Notes under the pieces: model-generated
The model's input: only the letters and a program-made list of their open reading frames with translations
Database searches by the model: none
What the model was told of the DNA's origin: nothing
DNA from: Caenorhabditis remanei
Lineage: Eukaryota > Nematoda > Chromadorea > Rhabditida > Rhabditidae
Direction of reading: 5' to 3'
Assembly (NCBI RefSeq): GCF_010183535.1
Contig: NC_071332.1
Span: forward strand, 14,136,001 to 14,200,000
Length of the DNA stretch: 64,000 nt
Made by a program: the position numbers and the translations under genes
Shown here: in pieces, positions 1 to 10,736 of the stretch
Layout: every line of letters begins with the position of its first letter
How positions within the stretch are numbered: the stretch's first letter is position 1

Positions 1-838
1 CCGGATGAAAAAGTAGAAATATATGTATTACCCGTGTAGATGAATTACATAAACTTTTCATTCATTTCCAATAATATTTTTCATCGGTTTTCAATCTCCC
101 AAGCATTATCTTGAAGGGTACGGTAGTTATCAAAATACGAAGTGAGTGGGTGCGAACATGGCGCACGGCTCGATTTATGCGACGGGCAACTTTTTTATAT
201 TGACACTAAATTGTATTGAAGAACTATCTATAATTTTATATTCTATTCGCGACAACATGCATGCGTCTCATCATTTTATCGTCCAAATGACTACGGTAGA
301 CGAGAAAGTACGCGGAGTGCATTATATTTGACGCGCTGTTTTTATGAGAGTTAATTTCGAATTCTCCTGCCGAAACCAGAATTTTAGACGTTTTTTTGTT
401 ATTTCAAGCCCATTATTTTCTATAAATTTATCCTTTAAACATCAAGAAACGTTTTTGTTATACCCAATTTGCACTATAGAGCGATATCGTCTTGAAAATT
501 TGGATTGTTTTTGAAATCGACATACTTGAACTCTATTTTGCTGCTCGTTCCGTTTCAAATTTATATATTTTTGCAATTCTATGTTTAAAAAAATTCTTTC
601 AAACTATTCCAAAACTTGAGATTTCATTCTATAATCGAACTTGGATATTTCTTGTTCAATATTGCGAAAATATTATCACGGCACGCTTCTTACAACCGCG
701 CTTTATTGAAATCTCAAAAAATAGTGTGCGAAATTGAGAGATTCAGAGAAAAAGAGACATTTTCAAAGGCATTTTTCAGTTGCAAGAACTGTGCCGTGCT
801 AATAGCCATCCTTCAAGTGCTTTATTACAGACTAACCA
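1..838. other. Intergenic, left duplication unit
   Basis: No gene is supported here. The stretch matches 8663-9369 with small indels, so it is the 5' flank of the first F-box gene in the left copy of the tandem duplication. Open frames in it are short and not conserved between the two copies. Confidence 0.6.
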
Positions 839-2217
839 ATGATTCCGATTCAAATCGATCGAAAATCCTTCTTAACTTGCCTGCTCTATGAGTTTTCCCG
901 TGAAAAACCAGCGTGGGAAACTTATGGAAATTTCTGCGAAGTTATGGGAGCTGATGCTATCAAATATAAGGAATTCGAGATCTGGTATTATCGATTTTCT
1001 CACGGAAATTATGATTTGGATTACGACATCAGGTCAGCCACACGAGCAAAGTTGTCCTGACTTCAATTATAAATACAATTTTCAGTCTGGAACCGAAAAC
1101 TCACGAAATACCCGAAATGCCGCCTACGATTATCGAGAGTATTGTGCAGAATTCTGACTTCTAAGAACAGTAAAGTTGTAACAATTAACACTTGATCTAA
1201 CTATAGTAATTTCAGATTAATCCTCCGAAAAGTGTCTCGTGATCTTCGAGAGATCGTTGACAGTCGTAAACTTTCATGCGAATCGATTGAAGTTGTTTGG
1301 CAAACGGACCATGTCAAGTGTCGATTCGATAATCAGACAGTCTTGTATTCAAAGAAAACGAATATCAAATGCAGCGATGAGAATGTTATCCGTGTAGTTG
1401 ATAACGATTACATGAGAATAGCATTCACCGACTGGACATTTCCTCTGAAGAATCCAAAATTAAAATTGAAATTGTTCATTTTTGAGTGCTGTGGTCCCGA
1501 TAAGAGAACTGGAAATTCGAAAAAAGCTGCTTTGACGAGAAAATACTTCGATCAATTCGAAGAATTTCTCAAGTCTTTGAATCACAAAATCTCTGTCGAG
1601 AAACTAGAAATCATTTCAAACAACCCGGAGCTCTACCAAATCATGTCGGTTCTTCCATATCTGAAACCAGGCGTCCTGAAGTCTATTAGAGTGCCTGGCT
1701 ATGATTTAAACAAAGAAGATATCGATTTGACGGATATCATTCAAATAAATTCTGATTATATGTATAGAAGAGCTCAGTCTTTGCTGGCGGCTATCGAGAA
1801 AATAGTTGAATGTGATCAATGGAAACAAGCAGAAGAATTGCATCTCAAACACAATTGGGATTATATTCCAGATCAACATCTTGCTCATTTCAAGAAATTC
1901 CATATAACCGATGTTTTCACTACCCCGGATAAAATGATTCATTTGAGAAAGGTAAGAAATTCTGCTAAGAACTTCTTTAAAGCACTCAATTCCCATTTCA
2001 GATCTTCTCTGAGTCTGAGAACTTCGAATCATGCACAATCACATCCACTAATGGTTACGACTTCTCCATGAATCTCGATGCGATCGGTCAATCAATCAAG
2101 ACAGCGGGAATGCATGTTCTCATATATCACTATAGAATTCCCAATTCGAACAAGTTCTTGGAGTTTAAAGCTTATTATCGTATAGAGTCAATCAATATCG
2201 TAAAGAAGAACTTATAA
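839..2217 (+). pseudogene. F-box/FTH gene, left copy, nonsense in F-box
   Basis: This is a Caenorhabditis F-box A type gene: an N-terminal HTH module of the Mos1-transposase type, then an F-box, then the FTH (DUF38) domain. Proteins of this class are thought to act as substrate adaptors of SKP1-cullin ubiquitin ligases (family knowledge). Exons deduced from the right copy are 839-1032, 1086-1169, 1216-1951 and 2002-2217. The HTH part includes YEFSREKPAWETYGNF and the FTH part includes SVLPYLKPGVLKSI. In exon 2 the codon that is AAA in the right copy is TAA here (1162-1164), so translation stops within the F-box. No splice donor that skips the stop keeps the frame. The rest of the frame is open to the normal end, so inactivation is recent, or this is a population variant or sequencing error. 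Confidence 0.75.
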
Positions 2218-2915
2218 TTTTAATCAAATAATACTCTCATCATGTCTTTAATGCATTAATATGTCATCCATCAATGTTTTTTTTCTTTAAAAAAGTTCTG
2301 AACTAAAATCGATTGGTGTTACTGTATTTGTTCCATCAACGCGTTTTTTCGCATGTTTTCTGAGAATTATCTTAAGTACTTTCAGTTGTCTTCTTATTCT
2401 TTGCACTTCTGATTCTCATTACTAGATAATTTTTGTTCTCTCAGTACCAATGCATTTTTCATTTAAATGGAATTTACTATGTCTTTTTTGGAATTCTGTT
2501 ATTCTGTTATTGTTATTCTTTTCTGTTTTTTTAATAGTTAGCTTATCAGCACTGTCTCTTTTGACAATTTGTCACGCTTTCGTCTAATGGAATGACAGAA
2601 TTTTCAAGAAGTCTTCATATTAAAATGAAATTACTTGCTGCGTTGTTTCCGAATTGATTTTTTGCATAAAGCTCTTTTTAAAACTCCGTAAAATTCATTT
2701 AATTTGTTATCTCGGTGTTTTTCAAATCATATCATTTGTATTTATTTTGTGAAAAAATGTACATATTTGGAAATTATTGCGACAAATTTCTGCAGTACAA
2801 CACTTTTCATCCTTTAAAAATGTTTAAATATTCTGCAGAAATGCTGTAAATTTCGAAAGTTAAATACCGGAATTTTCTCTGTTCGATAGTTTGAATTTAT
2901 AAAATTTCAGAGAGC
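2218..2915. other. Intergenic
   Basis: AT-rich spacer between the first F-box gene and the SPK gene. I see no gene. It aligns to 10737-11819, which carries an extra 343-bp element; the empty site here is near 2795-2815. Confidence 0.5.
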
Positions 2916-5900
2916 ATGTCAAAAACTAACATCGACGATGAGCTGATGGAATTCATTATCAGAAAAGCAGAAGATATCAAATCTCCATTCAAAATTATTC
3001 AGTTGATCAAGGATTTCAAACGAGAGTACAAAAGAATGGATTCTAAAAAAAGGTTGAGAAACAAGTAAGGGATTCATTATCTTCATTTCTAGGCAATATG
3101 CCGAAATCTGTCTCATTGCAGAATCGTAGCTCTTCGCTCAAAACTTCCCGAATTAGAAGGCATAGAAACTGAAATGAAGATCAAACTCCTATTCGGATTG
3201 CATGCTCCAGTTGATCCAGATTTTCTGAAAATGTAAGGAAATATGTGATATTGTCGAAATAAAAAAAGTGATACCCGGTGTTTGCGGACTCAATGCTAAT
3301 TTTTAATAATTTTGCATTGAGTCCGCAAACACCCGGGTATCACTTTTTTTATTTCGACAATAATATTGAAGTAATTAATGATTTAACAGGCTTAAAGTAA
3401 ATGCTGATTCTTTGAAATTAGATGAATTTCAACGCATCATTGAGTACACAGAAAAAAAGCGAGGCCTGGAATTGAAAGGAAAACATGTGAGTTTATATTA
3501 GCTTTCTTCACATAGATATTTTTTGTCTTTTTTAGTACTGCTTACCATTTCGAGACGAAAAAACAGACAACAATCTGTTGAAGTTTTTGGTAGAAAAATC
3601 AAAAACTGTGGATGTTCCATTTGCTGGCAACTCGTTTCTGAGAGAATTCAAATCTTTGACTGGAAATTCTTCTCCAATTACAGCTCTGCGTTCCAGGTTA
3701 GTTTGACTGGGTTGTGATTGTCAAAAGCTATTTCAGATATGACCGTCTCAAGAAAAAACTATTTCAATGCTCTGATTTCGACAAGAATACACATATCAAA
3801 CTGTTATTCATTTCGAGTGCCAGAATTCCCGGATGTTTCCTAAAAGTGTAAGTATAATTTTAATAGAAAGCAACTAAACGTATGAAGACCAATTTCTGGA
3901 CAATTTCAGACTTCAAAATGATGCAACCGTGGCAGTTGATGATAAAGGAAGAATTACGAAATACGAAGCACATGACGGAAGTCTCGTACTAAAGGGAGAT
4001 CATAGTCATTCATCTAAAATGAAACTATCTCTCGCAGAAAGATGGAATAGTATTCGTCGAAAAATTGAATGTGATAAAAATAAGGACAGCGGTACGGACA
4101 CCGATACGGATAATCATCATGTCTACGAGAGAGAAATGTCTCAATTGATCAAATTTGTGATTGAGAAAGCAAAAAGTGTAAATGTGCCGCTGAGAATTCG
4201 CAATATGTGTGAAGATTTCAAGAGGTTGTATGGATCTTCTAACAATCTTGATTGTTTGTATAAAAGGTATACTGATGTTGCACATTCCATGGAACTAAAT
4301 TAAAACCTCTATTACAGAGTAAGAAGTTTTGGTGAGAAGATCCCTGGAATGAATGAGGTCGATACATATGCAAAAGTCCGGACGATGTTCGCTCTTTCTA
4401 CTCGAGTTCCAGACGAATTATTGAATGAGTCAGTTATAAATCAATCCCATAAAGCCAACTAATGATTACAGACTTCGAAAAGATGCCGAGGTGCAAGTTG
4501 ATAGTTTGAATAGAATTATCAAATATCGAGCAAATGATGGAAACTTGAGCTTGGAAGGAGAGCATAGTGTATCAACGAAGCAGAAATTAGGATGGGTTAG
4601 TCGAAAAAATAAAATTGCCGCTAGAGCAGAAAACGATGAAGTATCTGATAGTGAGAGCGATGAGGAAGGAACAGTTGAAAGAAAGAAAATGAAAGATAGG
4701 AAGAGGAAGACGGCAGAAACAGAAAATGGAAAAAGGTTAGTGAGATTGTTGTATGGGAATTTTTCTTCAATCTTTTTTGATTAATGCCAGTGCGTGGTCT
4801 GGGTTCACAAATAAAGTTATCTACGACATCAACCCCAATTCGTTTCAGATCGAGACTGGATCTCCTCAGATATGTTTCTGAATCAGATGAAGATGAATCG
4901 GAGGAATCTCCCGACGAATCAGATGAATCTGGGGATTCAGACGACTCCGAAATGTCAGAAATCGATGAGAGTCATAAAAGAAGGAAAAAAGAAAGGTCAA
5001 GTAGTTCGCGAAGCACCGACTATGATGCTCACTTGGGACCAGTTACAAGAAACAGAACCAAACAGTCAATTTTCCCGATTCAGAAGAACAAAACACGAAC
5101 AACTACAGGAGACTGTTCTAATTCTGACAGCGATATTGCTAATGAGGTGGTTGCTGGAGAATTTGAATTGGAACAGGATGTCTCACGAGTAGAGAGAATT
5201 GTGGACGACTTCGAATATGATGATCCGCGTGATTTCGACAGCAGCGAAGGTCTGCCAGAAGAAGTTATTACTGAAACTGACATGTTAACCGACCGAAATG
5301 CTGATGGATCAGGACCATCTACTACTAGAAAACGAGTTGTCCGCACTCCAATCCGTCATTTATCAGAAGGAGATGACTGCAAACCAGATGTTAATAGTGC
5401 ACAAACGGAAAACAAAGCGAATATTGTGGAAAGTAGCGTAAATGGAGAAAAAGATGGGGATGGACGTGGAAATAAGTAAATATTTCTTTATCTTTTCAAA
5501 CGTATGAGTTTCTTTTTCAGAGACACAATTTCACGAACATCCATTCTTGAATCTCTACACACACTATTGATAACTTTGGAGCTCTCGAGTCTGGAAAGTG
5601 TGCAGAAGAGAGTTGAAACAATGTTAGAAGAGGCGGGAAATAATGATAATGCGAGTTACAAAGCTCTTCCAATTGTATTTACTACATGGTAATATTTCAG
5701 ACTCTCCAAGTTCATGGTGCTCTTATTGCTTTCGACACATTTCTCTATATGTCGATGAAAGAAGTCGCTATGAAGTGCTCACCAGGCACAGAGGCAATCA
5801 GTCTCAAGGAATTTCTGGCGGCTCTTCGTATTGTTATCATTTCTATGAAGTCAACAGCTCTCTCGAAATTTCCACAGAAACTGAAAGTTATGATTTCAGA

Positions 5901-6031
5901 ACTGTCAATTCAAGATAAGGTAAGCCACTCGGTCCGAAGTTTTTTGAAATTATGAAAACGTCTTTCAGAAAATTCCTGTAGAGTCGATCACAACTGCTCT
6001 GGAAACAACGCTCAATATCATCTCTTCATAA
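2916..6031 (+). CDS. Triple SPK-domain protein, left copy
   Basis: Twelve exons give a 799-residue protein: 2916-3064, 3122-3232, 3390-3486, 3536-3696, 3737-3847, 3910-4266, 4318-4428, 4472-4735, 4849-5475, 5521-5650, 5701-5919, 5969-6031. Three SPK domains lie at about residues 8-118, 130-240 and 285-400, each ending in a segment like VDDKGRITKYEAHDGSL. SPK is a nematode-expanded domain first noted in SET, PHD and kinase proteins, so a chromatin role is possible, but I see no catalytic domain. Residues 415-660 are very acidic and Ser-rich (SDEDESEESPDESDESGDSD) with basic RKRK/KRRKK patches that could be nuclear localisation signals. A helical C-terminal domain (664-799) is unfamiliar. TTTCAG directly precedes the ATG by five bases, fitting trans-splicing. 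The exon 10 donor is GC rather than GT. Confidence 0.85.
3251..3360. mobile_element. Palindromic TA-flanked MITE in an SPK intron
   Basis: A 110-bp near-perfect foldback starts TTGTCGAAAT and ends ATTTCGACAA, with TA on both sides (3249-3250, 3361-3362). The right gene copy has an uninterrupted sequence at this place, so the insertion is unique to the left copy. A TA target duplication fits a non-autonomous Tc/mariner element. Confidence 0.8.
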
Positions 6032-6525
6032 ATCTTTTTGTTGTTTTTATCGTCTGTCATTTTTTTGTATTGTTGTTCAAGATTTTTTTAAAACTTTTTC
6101 AGATTTAGACAATCTAGATTTTATCTTACAAACGGCGAACGCTTTCATTTTAAATGATAATTTTTACTGAACTCATCATTCTTCTTCCTCATTTAAAACA
6201 AAAACTTCAATTTAATTTTTTATCAAAGAATCATTCTAATGAACATCTTTCCTATTCTTTATTTCATAAATTGAAAAATTTTTGTTTGTATCAAACTATA
6301 TCTGATTTAAAAAATATGTCTGAAAAAGGTTGTAAAAGGACATCTGAAACTCTTATTGATTTCTTTCCGACTTCACATTTGACTGTTTTGACGACGAATC
6401 GAACATATTGATGTTTTTAGAGTGTTGAAACTTAAAATACAGATTCTCGAAACCCAATGCATGTCAACTTTGTTTGTTTCAATAATCCGCAATGTCTAAT
6501 TCATAAATTTACAGCAAACAACGAA
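6032..6525. other. Intergenic
   Basis: AT-rich spacer between the SPK gene and the second F-box gene. It is clearly diverged from 14786-15297 until about 6490, where near-identity between the copies begins. An acceptor TTTACAG at 6507-6513 lies 12 bases before the next ATG and is a likely trans-splice site. Confidence 0.5.
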
Positions 6526-8370
6526 ATGACGGAAGTTTTACTAAAAAACAGTGATGCAGTGGCGGCTGTGATAATCTATCAAGAAAAACAAAGCGATTCT
6601 TTGGAAAATGCTTTGATCCGTGTCAGTAACGTATTGAATATTCGATACAACCGTCCGTCGTTTGATTATCTCAAGCATTGTCTGAAAATGTGAGTGTCTG
6701 TACACGTTTATTCAATCGGAAATCTGTTTTTTTTTTCAGAAATTTCCAAGAAACTTGTATTCAAAACAATAAAAAAGATATTCACTACTGTATTCTATAT
6801 GAGTTCGTTCAAAACAAACCATGGGGACAATCATTCAAAACAATTCGAGAAGTTTTAGGAGAAGGAATTGTAGAATACGAAGAGTTCAAACGTTTGTTCA
6901 AATGTTTCGAACGTGGAATGTTTGAGATGGAGGAAAACAAATTGTAAGCTAAATAATAACATTTACTTGGCGTAATTCAGAATAACTGATTGCAGAAGTG
7001 TCGATGCTTGCCTGTCCAATGTTTCGAAAGAAGTCATGGAAAAAATTGTGCAACATTTGGATATAAAAGATCGGTTAGTTATATTGAGAAATCTCATAGG
7101 CAACTTCTTATTCGCAATTCATCGCACTCTCACAAGGGAAGTCTTTGGAGACGTGGCTTTCAAACGATCCAGTCAAAACCTGCTAAATCTCTCTGCGAGC
7201 CGAGTTATGCGCTCTCAAACTTTTCATATGGCCGATTTTATGCGGCTAATTCAGGTTTTGACTACAGAAATGGACTCCCCGTAGGCGAAAGTACCTATGA
7301 CCAAATTTATAGATCGTTTGTAAGCCACGTCTCCAAAGACTTCCCTTGTTAATGTTGAAAGTCTTTTTAAATTTCTCTTTAACACAGCCATTTTTCAGAC
7401 TAAACTTCCAAAAAGTCTCCAAAGTGATCAGACGCAAATTGGACAATTCACACCTTACCTGCGAAAGTATTAGTTTGAATTTCGCCAATTTTAGCACGGA
7501 ACTCCGTATTGAAAACCTCCCACCAATCATTTATAAGCAAGGAAAGAATGAATGTAACGTCGAATTCAAGAATAATGTGAAAACTTTGATTGGACAACAT
7601 CATTTTTATCGTGGAATAATGGACGCTGGAACTATCTTCGAAAATAAAACATTGGAATTGGAAAGTTTGAAAATAAGTTTCTCTTCGGAAATTCGCAGTG
7701 ACGGAAGAGCTGTGATGGAGAATGTCCTGGTGAGATGCAATAAATTAAAAGAATATTTCGGAACTTTTAAGTAAGTTATGACATCTGGAAATTCGAAAAA
7801 ATTATCTTTCAGACGTCTTGTTCATGCTAAATCATTCGATTTTCAACTCAAAGTTCCATTGGAAAAAGATGAAAAGAGCGATACGATTCTCTCAATTCTT
7901 CCGTATCTCAAACCTGTATTTCTCGAAAAAATTAAAATTGAATTATAGTCTGATTGCTCTGAAATGATGAGAGAAGTGGTGGAATTGGATCAATGGAATC
8001 TGGCAATTGAGTTGGATATGTGTAATACGCCTTTCAAACTTCCACTTCAAAATTTGATTCATTTCAAGCGTTTCTCCGTTTTCATGCCGAATATTTCGGA
8101 GTCTGATGTTACTTGGCTCGCAAGGGTGAGCAAATTGAAGAAGAAAGAGAACATTTTCAAATTTTTGTTTTATTTCAGATCCTCCCTGAAAACGATACAT
8201 TCGAATATTGTTCCATTAGATATCCTGATAATCAATTGAATTTGGATCTTATCAATTTATACATAACAGGACGGCACAGCAGAGAGGAATCTAACTCTCT
8301 TCTAGAAACCAACGCTGTTTTCGAGATGCAGCTAGGAAACAAATCAATCGATTTTTTCAGAAAATTCTGA
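6526..8370 (+). pseudogene. Second F-box/FTH gene, left copy, in-frame TAG
   Basis: An F-box A type gene with HTH, F-box and FTH regions. Exons: 6526-6689, 6740-6943, 6996-7073, 7399-7770, 7813-8125, 8179-8370. The HTH module contains YEFVQNKPWGQSFKTI and the F-box EVMEKIVQHLDIKDR. Within exon 5 an in-frame TAG occurs at 7946-7948, in the middle of the FTH domain just after LPYLKPVFLEKI. Downstream the frame is open and still FTH-like to a TGA at 8368. Either the gene is dead or truncated (317 residues), or a 33-base intron from GTATTT to TTATAG (7916-7948) removes the stop in frame. That would be below the usual nematode minimum. The 325-base intron 3 contains a MITE. Confidence 0.65.
7133..7348. 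mobile_element. MITE in F-box gene intron, left copy
   Basis: A 216-bp element has terminal inverted repeats of 37 bp beginning CAAGGGAAGTCTTTGGAGAC, with one mismatch between the ends. It lies wholly inside intron 3 of the second F-box gene. Flanking triplets TCA and TTA could be a decayed 3-bp target duplication, which would suggest a PIF/Harbinger relative, but this is weak. The same insertion is in the right copy, so it predates the duplication or was carried over by conversion. Confidence 0.75.
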
Positions 8371-9369
8371 AGTGATGAACTTATGTACATTAATCTTGTC
8401 ATTATTATGTTTTACTATTCTGTACTTATATTCTTGTCATATAAATATAAACTCACCGTCTTGAAAAATGGTGACATTCAATTGTATGCAAGAACGAAAA
8501 CTTTATTAATTAGACATCAAAAGTCTACAAACATTTCTGGATGAGAAACTTCAACGCAGAAAATATCGAAAGGGCAAAACCCTTTCTCCTTGATTTTTCA
8601 GGTTTTCTTCATCTTTGGTGCATCTTCAATCTCTGGTAGTGTTAATGTTCTGATTTTTGAACACCGGATGAAAAAGAAGGAACACATGTCTTACCCGTGT
8701 AGATGAATTACATAAACTTTTCATTCATATCCAATAATATTTTTCATCGGTTTTCATTCTCCCAAGCATTATCTTGAAGGGTACGGTAGTTATCAAAAAA
8801 ACGAAGTGAGTGGGTGCGAACATGGTGCACGGCTCGTTTTTTGCGACGGGCAACTTTTTTTTATATTGACACTAAATTGTATTGAAGAACTATCTATAAT
8901 TTAATATTCTATTCGCGTCAACATGCATGCGTCTCATCATTTTATCGTCCAAATGACTACGGTAGACGAGAAAGTACGCGGAGTGCATTATATTTGACGC
9001 GCAGTTTTTATGAGAGTTAATTTCGAATTCTCCTGCCGAAACCCGAATGTTAGACGTTTTTTGTTATTTCAAGCCCATTATTTTCTATAAATTTATCCTT
9101 TAAACATCAAGAAACGTTTTTGTTATACTCAATTTGCACTATAGAGCGATATCGTCTTGAAAATTTGGATTGCTTTTGAAATCGACATGCTTGAACTCTA
9201 TTTTGCTGCTCGTTCCGTTTCAAATTTATATATTTGCCATTCTCTGTTAAAAACAATTCTTTCAAACTATTCCAAAACTTGAGATTTCATTCTATAATCG
9301 AACTTGGATATTTCTTGTTCAATATTGCGAAAATAGCCATTCTTCAATTGCTTTATTACAGACTAACCA
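8371..9369. other. Intergenic with duplication junction
   Basis: It holds the 3' flank of the left second F-box gene, a scrap of a nuclear receptor last exon, the junction with the right duplication unit at about 8571-8662, and the 5' flank of the right first F-box gene. No complete gene is seen. Confidence 0.6.
8516..8571 (-). pseudogene. Nuclear receptor 3' end remnant
   Basis: This minus-strand piece matches the last exon of the complete receptor at 17284-18914, encoding its C-terminal residues FCVEVSHPEMFVDF and stop, plus the AATAAA-containing 3' flank (about 8490-8510). Similarity stops abruptly at 8571. It marks where the tandem duplication was joined, and is too short to be functional. 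Confidence 0.85.
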
Positions 9370-10736
9370 ATGATTCCGATTCAAATCGATCGAAAATCCT
9401 TCTTAACTTGTCTTCTCTATGAGTTTTCCCGTGAAAAACCAGCGTGGGAAACTTATGGAAATTTCTGCGAAGTTATGGGAGCTGATGCTATCAAATATAA
9501 GGAATTCGAGATCTGGTATTATCGATTTTCTCACGGAAATTATGATTTGGATTACGAAATCAGGTCAACAACACGAGCAAAGTTGTAATAAATACAATTT
9601 TCAGCCAGGAACCGAAAACTCACGAAATACCCGAAATGCCGCTTACGATTATCGAGAAAATAGTGGAGAATTCTGACTTCAAAGAGCAGTAAGATCGCAA
9701 CAGTTAACATTTGATCTAACTATAATAATTCCAGATTAATCCTTCGAAAAGTGTCTCGTGATCTTCGAGAGATCGTTGACGGTCAGAAAATTTCATGCGA
9801 ATCGATTCAAGTTGTTTGGCAAACGGACCATGTCAAGTGTCGATTCGATAATCAGACAGTCTTGTATTCAAAGAAAACGAATATCAAATGCAACGATGAG
9901 AATGTTATCCGTGTAGTTGATAACGATTACATGAGAATAGCATTCACCGACTGGACATTTCCTCTGAAGAATCCAAAATTAAAATTGAAATCGTTCATTT
10001 TTGAGTGCTGTGGTCCCGATAAGAGAACTGGAAATTCGAAAAAAGCTGTTTTGACGAAAAAATACTTTGATCAATTCGAAGCATTTCTCAAGTCTTTGAA
10101 TCACAAAATCTCTGTCGAGAAACTAGAAATCATTTCAAACAACCCGGAGCTCTACCAAATCATGTCGGTTCTTCCATATCTGAAACCAGGCGTCCTGAAG
10201 TCTATTAGAGTACCTGGTTATGATTTAAACAAAGAAGATCTCGATTTGACGGATATCGTTCAAATAAATTCTGATTATATGTATAGAAGAGCTCAGTCTT
10301 TGCTGGCGGCTATCGAGAAAATAGTTGAATGTGATCAATGGAAACAAGCAGAAGAATTGCATCTCAAACACAATTGGGATTATATTCCAGATCAACATCT
10401 TGCTCATTTCAAGAAATTCCATATAACCGATGTTTTCACTACTTCGGACAAAATGATTCATTTGAGAAAGGTAAGAAATTCTGCCAAAAACTTCTTTAAA
10501 GCACTCAATTCCCATTTCAGATCTTCTCTGAGTCTGAGAACTTCGAATCATGCTCTATCACATCCACTAATGGTTACGACTTCTCCATAAATCTCGATGC
10601 GATCGGTCAATCAATCAAGACAGCGGGAATGCATGTTCTCATATATCACTATAGAATTCCCAATTCGAACAAGTTCTTGGAGTTTAAAGCTTATTATCGT
10701 ATAGAGTCAATCAATATCGTAAAGAAGAACTTATAA
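9370..10736 (+). CDS. F-box/FTH protein, right copy (intact)
   Basis: Four exons, 9370-9563, 9605-9688, 9735-10470 and 10521-10736, give an intact 409-residue protein. The HTH module is at about residues 8-65 (YEFSREKPAWETYGNF). The F-box is at about 78-107 (LTIIEKIVENSDF, then LILRKVSRDL), and the FTH domain fills roughly residues 180-350, with SVLPYLKPGVLKS and EQ..EELHLKHN-like blocks. As a putative SCF adaptor, the F-box would contact SKP1 and the fast-evolving FTH region would choose the substrate (family knowledge). The start was chosen because the ATG is the first in frame behind the acceptor TTACAG at 9356-9361. Compared with the left copy, the Lys codon at the F-box splice junction is intact. 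Confidence 0.85.

Noticed and set aside
5080..5346. Long minus-strand open frame opposite the acidic SPK exon
   Set aside because: It is a shadow of the Ser/Asp-rich repeats in exon 9 and is not preserved in the right copy as an independent frame.
6990..7530. Overlapping frames on both strands around the F-box gene intron, sharing GSLWRRG-like peptides
   Set aside because: The peptides come from the two inverted ends of the MITE inside the intron.
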